Assembly (NCBI GenBank): GCA_036245525.1
Contig: BTPG01000004.1
Span: 214,270,523-214,334,522, forward strand
Reading direction: 5' to 3'
DNA length: 64,000 bases
Origin: Semisulcospira habei
Taxonomy: Eukaryota; Mollusca; Gastropoda; Semisulcospiridae
Program-made: the position numbers and the translations under genes
Notes under the pieces: generated by a model
Told to the model about the DNA's origin: nothing
What the model saw: the letters and a program-made list of their open reading frames with translations, nothing else
Databases searched by the model: none
In this document: in pieces, positions 25,380-35,258 of the stretch
Layout: every line of letters starts with the position of its first letter
Numbering within the stretch: position 1 is the stretch's first letter

Positions 25380-25470
25380 CTTAAAAAGTGAGGATGGAGG
25401 GTGGGGGGGGGGGTGTGGGTGGGGGTGGTGGTGGTGGGGGGGGGGGCAGGGGGTGTTGGGGGGGGGGGAG
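25380..25470. repeat. G-rich low-complexity tract
   Basis: Poly-G with T/A interruptions; may form G-quadruplexes. Confidence 0.8.
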
Positions 25471-25526
25471 AGAAAATCAAAAGAGAAGAAGAAATGGAGA
25501 AATTCAATTTTATGCTTGAATTAAAA

Positions 25527-25680
25527 AAAAATCGATCTGCTCCACAGCGGGCTTTGATTGCTAATGTTCACCTCTGCAACGGGTCCTCAGTGTTGTCTTG
25601 CCGTAACTAAGGCTTCTCTACACTTCTTTTCACAATGCACATGAGTAGAACAGTGCGCACAGATTTCCCCTGTCTATTGA
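25527..25680. repeat. Dispersed repeat H, copy 2
   Basis: Matches 16022-16240 (CGATCTGCTCCACAGCGGGC, CTTCTTTTCACAATGCACAT, CACAGATTTCCCC). Confidence 0.72.
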
Positions 25681-25690
25681 GCGTAACTAA

Positions 25691-26180
25691 AGGCCCCGCC
25701 ACACATGCCCGATTTTGAGGCCGATTCTCGAGCAGTTTCGAATCGGAGTGTGATCGGACCGGACTACAAAAACGTGTGCACTGCCACACATTCCCCGACT
25801 TTTTTTTAGCCGACCGGTTTGAATCGAAGATCAAGGTCGTACCTGTTCAGCGAATGGCTGCTAGTTTTGACAGTGATGATGATGTGCTTGCATTATCAGC
25901 AATTTTGCATCATATTCGGGAAGAGGCGGGCAAAACATCGGCAACGAAGGTGGTACTGATCTTCCGCCATTTTCAAACTGAAACGACATGCTTTGCGAGA
26001 CGCGCTCTGATTGGTTGAAGCTTACAATCGGGGCCGATTCAGCTCGGAAAAATAGAGCAGGTTCTAGACACCCGATTCCCAGCCGATTGGGATCGGATCG
26101 GATATATGACGTCATCCGATCGCAATCGGATCGGAATCGGCTTCAAAATCGGGGCACAACCGGCATGTGTGGCGGGGCCT
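25691..26180. mobile_element. PIF/Harbinger-type MITE
   Basis: 490 bp with 19-bp perfect terminal inverted repeats (AGGCCCCGCCACACATGCC). A TAA stands on each side (25688-25690 and 26181-26183), the 3-bp duplication typical of PIF/Harbinger. Subterminal blocks GATTTTGAGGCCGATTC and GAATCGGCTTCAAAATC are also inverted. A plus-strand frame inside has MAASFDSDDDVLALSA at about 25855, resembling an acidic Harbinger protein N-terminus; that reading is an inference. Confidence 0.85.
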
Positions 26181-26416
26181 TAAAGGAACTCTGCTCGTCC
26201 GTAAAAAGGAGACATCGACATCCAAACTTCATAAATCAAGTTAGCCTTTTGGTCCCGCATGACTGTCAGACATGCTAAAGACGTGTACAAAGGAGATATA
26301 GCAAACGGTTAACCCATTACTGCCTGGAGCATTCGCTTCACATTTCACTGACTTCGGGGGGTGGGGGTGGGGGTGGGGGGTGGAAGGCGAGAAAAAGGAA
26401 ATCAAAGAAGAAACAT

Positions 26417-26600
26417 TTAACTCATTCAGCCCGACGGCCGTATTTCCCAAATTTTGGAGGCGTCACCTAATGACTATGCACCAGTTGCGGGGGATGGATC
26501 GACCATGAGAATTCAAGGGCAGTGCCAGATCTGACACTGGCCTTAAATTATCATGGTCGACCCATCTCTTGCTGTAGTGCGTCAGGGTTGAATGCGTTAA
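26417..26600. mobile_element. PalC MITE, full copy with TTAA ends
   Basis: TTAACTCATTCAGCCCGACG at the left, CAGGGTTGAATGCGTTAA at the right. The hairpin arms are ATGGATCGACCATGAGAATT / AATTATCATGGTCGACCCAT with a shortened centre. 184 bp. Confidence 0.88.
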
Positions 26601-26650
26601 GAAATTCGGCTTCACGCTGGGGGTGGGGGGTGTAAAATATTGTGATATTG

Positions 26651-27106
26651 GGGCGGTCCGTGGCGCAGTGGTTAAGGCGCCTGCCACCAATGCTAAAGGT
26701 GCGAGGTTCGATTACGGGTTCCGGCGTCGGACTTTTCTCCTCTAGTATGTGTCATCGTTAATTCGGGCGGATCGTCGGAGGTTCTTTCTCCGGGTACTCT
26801 GGCTCTTCCTCCCCCTCCCCCTCCCCTATGGTACCGGTCTCAGGCCACTTTATAAAATTTCAAATACAAGCGATCAAAAAATTTCCGAAAACCTCAGTAG
26901 CTGAGTTGACCCTTCGCACCACGTGAATGTCCTGTGTCTGTCTTGTACTATGCTTGTCTTCAGAGTGAATGCGTGTGTGTCACGTGAGCGTGCGTGTTGG
27001 GTTCAGTTCGCGGCGCTTTGAGCGATTCGCAGAATTGGGTAAAGCGCCTATATAATAACCGGTATTATTATTATGATTATTATTATTAATTATTATTATT
27101 ATTATA
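26651..27106 (+). mobile_element. SINE-2, full copy
   Basis: tRNA-like head: A box TGGCGCAGTGGTTAAGGCGC, B box GCGAGGTTCGATTAC. The body contains CACGTGAGCGTGCGTGTTGG and GTTCAGTTCGCGGCGCTTTG. The 3' end is AAAGCGCCTATATAATAACC plus an ATT tail. Reversed fragments are at 24939-25150 and 60940-61105. Confidence 0.85.
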
Positions 27107-27112
27107 AAAGGG

Positions 27113-27212
27113 CAGTATACTGACGAACAAAACAAATGCGGCATCATTCGAGTCATCGGAAACACTTGATGGCTCGAATGATGCCGCATTTCTTTCCCTC
27201 GCCAGTATACAT
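27113..27212. repeat. PalF palindrome, unexpanded
   Basis: Arms AGTATACTGACGAACAAAAC and GCATCATTCGAGTCATCGG fold onto CTCGAATGATGCCGC and CGCCAGTATACT-type sequence. A short loop AACACTTGATGG. This is the simplest member of PalF. Confidence 0.87.
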
Positions 27213-27479
27213 TTTCTTAGGCACGATTAAACAAAAAAGTAAGTAAAGAAAAATACACTGACTTTATCCCCGGCCCGCGAAAAAGACAACAAGAACAGGA
27301 AACCCTCCCCGCTGTATGAACAGGCCCCGGATGTCCTACAGAGACGGGCTGGCCGACCCAAGGGTCGTCGCCGTGACAACTAAGATCGCAGAAACCGCCC
27401 GTGCCCGTCACCTATTGTATGACCGTCTGTCCACTCAATGGCTGACCCATCCAACTTTCAGCTCCACGACTCCCCCCCC

Positions 27480-27535
27480 CCCCCCCCCCCTCTCTCTCTA
27501 TTCCGGGAGGGGGAGGGAGGGGGGTGGAGGTGGGC
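27480..27535. repeat. Poly-C, CT and G-rich runs
   Basis: A C run followed by TCTCTC and then G-rich DNA. Low complexity. Confidence 0.85.
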
Positions 27536-27674
27536 GTAACAGCGTCTTCATGTGACGTAAGCTACCACAGACGGCTGAAGATCAGGACTGTCAAGAGTAC
27601 AATGAGGTTTCTTTTGGCACGAACGACTCCCAACAATTTAACGAGAGCGAAGCCACGACGGACAACAAGCTTGT

Positions 27675-27676
27675 GT

Positions 27677-27726
<50 letters not shown>

Positions 27727-27931
27727 TTGATGATGACGATGATGATGACGATGATGATGTTGATGACGACGATGATGATGATGTTGATGATGATGTTGAT
27801 GATGATGATGTTGATGATGATGACGATGATGATGATGATATTGATGATGATGATGTTGATGATGATGATGATGATGATGATGTTGATGATGATGGTGATG
27901 ATGATGGTGATGATGATGATGATGATGTTGT

Positions 27932-27963
<32 letters not shown>

Positions 27964-27983
27964 TTGTTGATGATGATGATGAT
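27675..27983. repeat. (GAT)n array
   Basis: About 100 trinucleotide units with TTG, GAC and GGT variants. Poly-Met/Ile frames are artefacts. Confidence 0.95.
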
Positions 27984-28041
27984 GCGCAGCATGCTCAGGG
28001 CGAAAGAAACAAAAATAAAAAAAGAAGCCATAAGCTTAGAC

Positions 28042-28124
28042 AACACTCCGAACATCTCCAAGAGGCATTGATCCTCATGAACCCGGAGGGTTCATGAGGA
28101 TCTATGCCTCTTGGAGATGTTCGG
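28042..28124. repeat. PalA-prime palindrome, copy 2
   Basis: Arms CCGAACATCTCCAAGAGGCA / TGCCTCTTGGAGATGTTCGG with the tight centre AACCCGGAGGGTT. Its right body matches 11103-11170. Confidence 0.87.
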
Positions 28125-29310
28125 AAAGCTGTCTATACTTGTGGCGCACACTGGTTATTCGCCGCTCGTCGTTGAGAGTCGATCGGCACAAACGTAACCC
28201 CACTCATCAGGAACGGTCTGGCCGGCTGTCGACTACGTAATGTCATCACAGGCGTACTTGTCACACTTGGTTGTCTGTCTCGAACCGCGATCGCATTAGT
28301 GAGGTAGAGAATAGAGGCAGGCAACCGGTGTGCAGACACCTGCGCATTCTGCAGTGCCCAACATGAAATATCCCTTTTCATCCTGACACACTACTGCTCA
28401 AAATTAATTCGACTATTTTTCAAGGGTGGTGCCAGAATAGCTTGGCGCCTGTCAAGCCGTAAGGTCTAAAACCATAGACCAGCGCGTAACTTTTGATTAA
28501 CAGAGAAGGAAGACGGGTTATGGGCAGAGGAGAGGTGGGGTGGGTTGGGGGTGGGGGTGGGGGCGGGGTGTGGGGAGAGGGGTGCTCTTCAATCGTGAGC
28601 CGTGAAAGAGGGGGTCGTCGTGAAACGTGAAAGTCGAAGATCCGTGAAAACGTCCTTGCTACTTTGTGAAACGTGAAAGTCTGTCGAGAGACTGTAAATT
28701 GTAGTCAGAAACCTCAAACTACCCTGGCAAAATGCGTCAACAACCTACCCCCCCCCCCCCATTCCCCCCTCCCTCCCCCCTCCCCGCGCACCATCCCCCT
28801 CCTTGGGGTTAGAGTTTTCGGCCATACAGTGAAAGAGATTTTTTGTAATGAAAATAAAATGACAGCGGTACCTTTTCTCCTCATGGTATCTTTCCATACT
28901 GAACCGTGAATGCTATTTTAAAAATCGTGATTCGTGACTCGCAAAATAAATCGCCGTGAACCTGTGATGATACGCCCCCACCCCCCCACCCACCACACAC
29001 CCCACCCATCCTCCTCTTCTGTGAAAAGGAAAAGATACCATGAAATCTCTTCCTAAGCTAAACTCATACCCTCAGAGTTATGATTCGTTGTGCGTCACAC
29101 ATCTATTGTCTTGTGTTTAGTCTTGGGCTCTGATCTGTAACTTTGGGCTTTACGTACCTGGGCCGATAGGTCTAAAATTACAGACCATCACGCAGTTAAT
29201 TCATGGCTTTCTTATTCAATTATTACTCCGCACTGCCTTTCCTCAGTTCCTGTAACGGATTTTAAAAACGTGAAGAAATTAATTATCTATTAATTTACCT
29301 ATAAAGATTG
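28125..29310. other. No gene seen; small repeats
   Basis: A PalB fragment at 28418-28452 (GGTGGTGCCAGAATAGCTTG). Two related AGGTCTAAAA...AGACCA segments near 28462 and 29167, in direct orientation about 700 bp apart, may mark an unknown element. G-rich at 28520-28580 and C-rich at 28748-28795 and 28975-29010. Confidence 0.45.
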
Positions 29311-29473
29311 TGAGCCTAATACAACTGATACATCCTTGTTCAAGCGAATCTGTTTAATGAGCCTAATACAACTGACACATCCTTGTTCAAGCGAATCTGT
29401 TCCATATGAAAGTGTCATAGATCCTCATGAACTCCCTCATATGCGCGGGCTCAAGAGGATCTATGCCTCCTGC
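29311..29473. repeat. About 49-bp direct duplication and PalA copy
   Basis: GAGCCTAATACAACTGA(T/C)AC to GTTCAAGCGAATCTGTT occurs twice in tandem (29311-29402). A diverged PalA hairpin (CATAGATCCTCATGAACTCC...GAGGATCTATGCCTC) follows at 29411-29473. Confidence 0.85.
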
Positions 29474-29649
29474 TGAAGGGACTTTTACGTCTGTGTTTTT
29501 ATGTAGAGGAAGTCAAAGGGCGTTTTGTGATATACTGACAGTAATACCATGCGTTTGTTTTCGTAATTCCTAGGTACAAAGAAAATTCACTGCGCGTAAA
29601 GTCCAGGAGGGTTTTCCACTTAACGGGGACGTCGTGACAATTAGCTCCG

Positions 29650-29682
29650 GGTGTGTACAGGTGCGTGCATGCGTGTGTGTGT

Positions 29683-29713
<31 letters not shown>

Positions 29714-30505
29714 AGTGACGTGACATTTAGTTCCGGGTGTACAGGTGCGTGCGTGCGTGTGTGTGTATGTGTGTGTTTTTGTGTGCTTGTATGCGTGTGT
29801 GTGCGTGTGTGTGCGAGCGTGTGCGTGTGTGTGTGTGCGAGCGTGTGCGTGTGTGTGTGTGCGTGAGTGTGTGTGTGTGTACGACCGTGCGCGTGCATGC
29901 GTGTGTGCGTGCGTGCATGTGTGAGTGCGTGCATGTGTGAGTGCGTGCGTGCGTGCATGTGTGAGTGCCGCGTGCGTGCGTGCATGTGTGTGTGTTTGTA
30001 TGCGTGTGCGTGTGTGTGTGTGTGTGCGCGACCGTGTGCGTGCGTGCGTGTGTGCGTGCGTGCATGTGTGTGTGTTTGTATGCGTGTGCGTGCGTGTGCG
30101 TGTGTGTGTGTTTGATCGTGTGCGTGCGTGCGTGCATGTGTGTGTGCATGCATGCGCGCGTGTGTGTGTGTGTTCCTGTGTGTGTGTGTGCGTGCGTGTG
30201 TGTGCGTTTGTGTGCGTGCGTGTGTATGTGTGTGTGTGTTTGTATGCGTGTGTGTCTTTGTATGCGTGTGTGTGTGTGTGTGTGCGTGTTGTGTGTGTGT
30301 GTGCGTGTTGTGTGTGTGTGTGTGTGTGTGTGTGCGAGAGTGTGCGTGCGTGCTTGTGTGCATGTGTGTGTGCATGCATGCGCGTGTGTGTGTGTGCCTG
30401 TGTGTGTACCTGTGTGTGTGTGTGTGCGTGCGTGCGTGTGTGCGCGTGCGTGTGTGTGCGCGCGTTCGTGCGTGCGTGTGTGAATATGTGTGTGTGTGTG
30501 TGTAA
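29650..30505. repeat. Long imperfect (TG)n / TGCG array
   Basis: About 850 bp of TG with CG, CA and TT variants. It starts with two similar modules containing ATTAGCTCCGGGTGT and ATTTAGTTCCGGGTGT. Long His/Thr and Cys/Val frames on both strands are artefacts. Confidence 0.95.
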
Positions 30506-30672
30506 ATCAGGTACTTCGCCATTCATTAGAAAAAAAATTGTCACGATTCCCGTAAACTGCGTAAGACAACAGAAATGCTTTTCTTGAGCTATTTTTGTGT
30601 GTGTGGCTTGGTCATCAGATTTTGCGTTGGGCCTATGAACAATTCCGAAACTTTCTTCGATAGCCAATAGTT

Positions 30673-30800
30673 CTTACCCACAACTCAAAGGCTATCAGTC
30701 GGGCCGAAGTAGGCCGAAATGGGCCCGCGCACAGCCGTGCGCGGGCCCACTTTGGCCGACTCCGGCCCGACAGCCTTTTGCGGGCTAGGTAAGAAGCGAC
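30673..30800. repeat. Palindrome PalE, copy 2
   Basis: Arms CTTACCCACAACTCAAAGGC and TCGGGCC against GGCCCGACAGCCTTTTGCGG and CTAGGTAAG. Its GC-rich core GGGCCCGCGCACAGCCGTGC matches the style of 1970-2062. Confidence 0.83.
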
Positions 30801-31295
30801 TTTTGCGGCAATTTTACACGCGGAGTGTCTAAATAAAGATTTGTCTTTCTCTTTTTAACTGATCGACTCGAAGTCGTATCTCTTGACACCGGCATTCTCT
30901 TGCACAGACTGCCTATAGACACTTCAGTGTGGTCTCCATTGCCTAAGACTGTCTATAGACACACCGACGTGCTTGTCCTTACATTAGTCTATAGACACTT
31001 AATCGAACCTTCAGGCACGTGTAACAAAACAAACAACCCCCCCCCCCAAAAAAAAAAAAAAAAAAAAAAAAACAAAAAAAACCCCACCAACTGTCTCATT
31101 TCCTTGCACAACTGCGCAAATGGGATCAACCGTGACAGCTCAAATGTATATTTACATTTACATTATTTATATTTATTCACCACTACCCATGTTAATAAGT
31201 GACGAATGACACACGATTATCACGTGCCTTTGTTCTTGATATACCTTTTGAACAAATATGTGTGTTTATCAAACAGTCCTAACAGCTGCGCTCCA
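30801..31295. other. No gene seen
   Basis: CTATAGACAC occurs three times at 30910-31000 with irregular spacing. C and A homopolymers at 31037-31078. Nothing else supported. Confidence 0.5.
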
Positions 31296-31390
31296 GGGGC
31301 TCGTTGCATGAGCGAGCTTAGTCCTGCCAATAAGCAAGATGCGCTAAAGTGGCTGGTGCAGGACTAAGATCGCTCATGCAACTGGCCCCC
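31296..31390. repeat. Palindrome PalD, copy 1
   Basis: GGGGCTCGTTGCATGAGCGA and GCTTAGTCCTGC against GCAGGACTAAG and CGCTCATGCAACTGGCCCC. Relatives at 34755-34873 and 36408-36520. Confidence 0.87.
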
Positions 31391-31429
31391 CAAGTGAAAG
31401 GGCTCTAAACAAACCAAGAAAAGAACGTC

Positions 31430-33222
31430 GGCGTTGACATATATACACTGACCAACACATGAGAAACGTTGACATATATACACTGACCAACACACGAGAA
31501 ATGGTCGGTGTTGACATATATACACTGACCAACACACGAGAAATGGTCGGCGCTGACATATATACACTGACCAACACACGAGAAATGGTCGGCGTTGACA
31601 TATATACACTGACCAACACATGAGAAATGGTCGGCGTTGACATATATACACTGACCAACACACGAGAAATGGTCGGCGTTGACATATATACACTGATCAA
31701 CACATGAGAATGAGAAATGGTCGGCGTTGACATATATACACTGACCAACACACGAGAAATGGTCGGCGTTGACATATATACACTGACCAACACATGAGAA
31801 ATGGTCGGCGTTGACATATATACACTGACCAACACACGAGAAATGGTCGGCGCTGACATATATACACTGACCAACACACGAGAAATGGTCGGCGTTGACA
31901 TATATACACTGACCAACACATGAGAAATGGTCGGCGTTGACATATATACACTGACCAACACACGAGAAATGGTCGGCGTTGACATATATACACTGATCAA
32001 CACATGAGAATGAGAAATGGTCGGCGTTGACATATATACACTGACCAACACACGAGAAATGGTCGGCGTTGACATATATGCACTGACCAACACACGAGAA
32101 ATGGTCGGTGTTGACATATATACACTGACCGACACATGAGAAATGGTCGGTGTTGACATATATACACTGACCAACACACGAAAAATGGTTGGCGTTGACA
32201 TATATACACTGACCAACACATGAGAAATGTTCGGCGTTGACATATATACTCTGACCAACACACGAGAAATCGTCGGCGTTGACATATATACACTGACCAA
32301 CACATGAGAAATGTTCGGCGTTGACATATATACACTGACCAACACACGAGAAATGGTCGGCGTTGACATAAATACACTGACCAACACACGAGAAATGGTC
32401 GGCGTTGACATATATACACTGACCAACACATGAGAATGAGAAATGGTCGGCGTTGACATATATACACTGACCAACACACGAGAAATGGTCGGCGTTGACA
32501 TATATGCACTGACCAACACACGAGAAATGGTCGGCGTTGACATATATGCACTGACCGACACATGAGAAATGGTCGGTGTTGACATATATACACTGACCAA
32601 CACACGAGAAATGGTCGGCGTTGACATATATACACTGACCGACACATGAGAAATGGTCGGTGTTGACATAATATTATATACACTGACCAACACACGAGAA
32701 ATCGTCGGCGTTGACATATATACACTGACCAACACATGAGAAATGTTCGGCGTTGACATATATACACTGACCAACACACGAGAAATGGTCGGCGTTGACA
32801 TATATACACTGACCAACACACGAGAAATGGTCGGCGTTGACATATATACACTGACCGACACATGAGAAATGTTCGGCGTTGACATATATACACTGACCAA
32901 CACACGAGAAATGGTCGGCGTTGACATATATACACTGACCAACACATGAGAAATGGTCGGCGTTGACATATATACACTGACCAACTCATGAGAAATGGTC
33001 GGCGTTGACATATATACACTGACCAACACACGAGAAATGGTCGGCGTTGACATATATACACTGACCAACACATGAGAAATGGTCGGCGTTGACATATATA
33101 CACTGACCAACACATGAGAAATGGTCGGCGTTGACATATATACACTGACCAACACATGAGAAATGGTCGGCGTTGACATATACACTGACCAACACATGAG
33201 AAATGGTCGGCGTTGACATATA
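31430..33222. repeat. 42-bp satellite-like array
   Basis: About 43 copies of a 42-bp unit (GACATATATACACTGACCAA, CACACGAGAAATGGTCGGCG, TT). Some units are 48 bp (extra GAATGA). A 300-bp block (six 42-bp plus one 48-bp) is repeated exactly at 31551 and 31851. The unit's CACTGACCAACACATGA(GA)AATG matches the end of the adjoining PalF arm. The 632-codon minus frame exists only because 42 and 48 are multiples of 3. Confidence 0.95.
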
Positions 33223-33327
33223 TACACTGACCAACACATGAAATGCGACAGTTTTGGAATCATCGGAAACACTGTAGTATTTCCGATGATTCCAAAAATG
33301 TCGCATTTCTTTTGCTAATCAGTGTAC
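33222..33327. repeat. PalF palindrome at the end of the 42-bp array
   Basis: ATACACTGACCAACACATGA, AATGCGACAGTTTTGGAATC fold onto GATTCCAAAAATGTCGCATT and ATCAGTGTAC; loop AAACACTGTAGTATTT. The left arm is contiguous with the 42-bp array. Confidence 0.9.
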
Positions 33328-33763
33328 TTTTTTCCCCATAAATATTCATCAGTGATTTTCGTAGACCATAAAACTATCTGCCAGTTGACTCCAGAAGTGA
33401 AAAGGTTAAGATCTAATAAAAATCTCGCCTTACCTAACACAGTTTCATCGCAAACCTGTAAATAGACGCCTGACAGGCTCAGGGAGCCAATCAAAAGGCC
33501 GCCTTCCTTGACATACTTTTCCTACAGATCTTTTTATGGACACCCATAATTGTGTCGTCACACACGTTCGTAAACAAGGGCTGTTCGAAAAATAACAAGA
33601 CTGAACAAAGAAGAGGTCTGCCGTTCTGCGGCAAAGTCTAGTATTTCCTTCTTTTTAGAAAAGCGAGATTTTCATTGTCACACAATAAAATTCTCGCTTT
33701 TATCAAAAATGGAAATAATGCCTTTTGTCTAAATACGGCAGAATTGTAAAATTAACGATTAGT
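33328..33763. other. No gene seen; small hairpin
   Basis: A short inverted repeat AAAAGCGAGA / TCTCGCTTTT at about 33659-33703. Otherwise unrecognised. Confidence 0.5.
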
Positions 33764-33942
33764 TTAAACTCATTCTACCCCAACACCGAAATCCTTAAAT
33801 TTTGCCGTTGTCCTCTGAAGACTGCATTTTAGTGCAGGACACAGATCGACCATGATAGGCGCCAAGCTATTCTGGCATCACCCTTGAACTATCATGGTCG
33901 ATCCTTATCTTCCTGTGGTGTGTCTGGGATACAATGAGTTAA
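33764..33942. mobile_element. PalB MITE lacking one arm
   Basis: Left TTAAACTCATTCTACCCC, right GGGATACAATGAGTTAA. Left body CTCTGAAGACTGCATT. The left arm jumps from CGACCATGAT straight to AGGCGCCAAGCTATTCTGGC, so the inner left arm is deleted and the right arm is single. Confidence 0.85.
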
Positions 33943-33964
33943 GGTGGCTAACATCATCCTACCC

Positions 33965-34226
33965 ACTAACCCCTGCCCCGCCACTGTACGAATAGTGTAT
34001 TTTAAAACCTTGGTTCACTCAACGACCAAAAGACGAACTCGCCCAAGAAACATGGATGCACATTGGTCTCAGCAAGAGGCCTAGATCCTCATGAGGCGCC
34101 AAGCTATTCTGGCACCACCCTTGAACTAAAATGGTTGAGCTATCGCCTAATCTGTAATTAGCCTTCATAGGACAATAAGTACATTTAAATAAAAAAGAAA
34201 TCAGCCTCAGGATGTAATGGGTTAAG
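33965..34226. mobile_element. Chimeric palindromic MITE (PalA half plus PalB half)
   Basis: The left part is PalA in reverse (CTAACCCCTGCCCCGCCACT, AAGAAACATGGATGCACATTGG, CAAGAGGCCTAGATCCTCAT). At 34096 it switches to a PalB right arm (GGCGCCAAGCTATTCTGGCA), then body DNA to AATGGGTTAA at 34225. The two arms cannot pair with each other. Confidence 0.8.
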
Positions 34227-34356
34227 CATCGACTTCGTTGTACGATATTTCAAAGGTACAAATTTTAAGTCTCTGTGTGAAAACTTTGGACATTCAAGGA
34301 TTAAGTGAAACGCGTCGCCTAATACATTCGTATTGCAATCTGCACACATTCAGTTA

Positions 34357-34652
34357 GAGACCGAAATAGCTCAGGCGGTTAAGCGTCGGAGTAAGAGAGC
34401 GAAGGGAATCGCTGGGTCGTGGGTTCGAGTCCCCGTCCCGGCCCCGGTAGCTGGACTCGCAATCCAGGGGGAAAAAAAGACGGGCTTATTCCATTGCATG
34501 TCCGTTGAAAGGTCCTGGTAAATCAAAGTGGCACAGTTGCAGTGCGCCTGAATTGATCAGTGTTCAGGTCGTACTCCATAGGTAATAGATTTCACCCGCC
34601 CGTCAGGGCCGTCCATGATCACTTCGGTGCCGTGGACGTTAAACCCCGAATT
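34357..34652 (+). mobile_element. SINE-1, full copy
   Basis: Head CCGAAATAGCTCAGGCGGTT (A box) and GGGTCGTGGGTTCGAGTCCC (B box), body as at 3272, 3' GTGCCGTGGACGTTAA. It lacks about 17 bp near 34590 (CCCATAA segment). Confidence 0.9.
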
Positions 34653-34754
34653 AAACCCACATTCGTTTCAGACGCAGATCCAAGAGTATATCTGATAATA
34701 GCGTAGCCCTGCGCCACCCACAGCTCCCGCCAATCGCCGACTTTAATTAACTGG

Positions 34755-34873
34755 GGTCAGTTGCACGGTGCACGAGTGCGCCCTTCCTTAGCGGCTGGCG
34801 CAGGACCAAGCTCAGGGGAGACCCTTGCTTAGTGGCTAGCGCAGGACTAAGCTCACTCGGGCAGCTGACCCCA
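34755..34873. repeat. Palindrome PalD, copy 2
   Basis: GGGGTCAGTTGCAC...GCGGCTGGCGCAGGACCAAG against CTTAGTGGCTAGCGCAGGAC and GCAGCTGACCCC. Imperfect pairing between arms. Confidence 0.82.
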
Positions 34874-35190
34874 GGCACAGTCAGTGATTGAGAGCTGTGG
34901 GTGGTTTGGGTCAAAGCACAGGCAGAAATCCTACTTCTCTCCCCCCCCGTCTAGTGCAACAGCAGAGCCTGATGATTGCTTGCCACTACAGCCAGCTGGC
35001 AGGCGCGAGTCCAGTCGACCCCCTCCCTTGCTCCTCATTCCAGGGAAGTCGGAGGGAACTGAGGGTACGATTAGAAACACACGACATACACACCCACCCG
35101 GCTAAAACGGGGACGGTTTTTGACAAGGAAACACCCGAATGCACACAGACTGGCCTGCGGGAACCAAACAGTACACGGCTTACTCTATCC

Positions 35191-35258
35191 GCAAGAGGTG
35201 CTAAATCTTCATGAGCCCCCGCATTCGCGGGGTCTCATGAAGATTTAGCACCTCTTGC
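35191..35258. repeat. PalA palindrome, copy 11
   Basis: GCAAGAGGTGCTAAATCTTC / GAAGATTTAGCACCTCTTGC, turn CCCCCGCATTCGCGGGG. The stem has compensating changes relative to other copies (GTGCTAAATC for CATAGATC), both arms agreeing. Confidence 0.9.

Noticed and set aside
26651..26725. tRNA gene at the head of SINE-2
   Set aside because: tRNA-like promoter boxes only. It belongs to a 456-bp SINE with an ATT tail.
29563..30667. Long His/Thr-rich and Cys/Val-rich frames on both strands
   Set aside because: They are translations of an imperfect TG array. No domain, and all phases are equally open.
31430..33222. CRISPR-like direct repeats
   Set aside because: The units are contiguous and have no unique spacers. 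The setting is eukaryotic repeat DNA.
31374..33272. 632-codon minus-strand frame resembling a repetitive protein
   Set aside because: Produced by the 42-bp period; the other phases are also open for long stretches.
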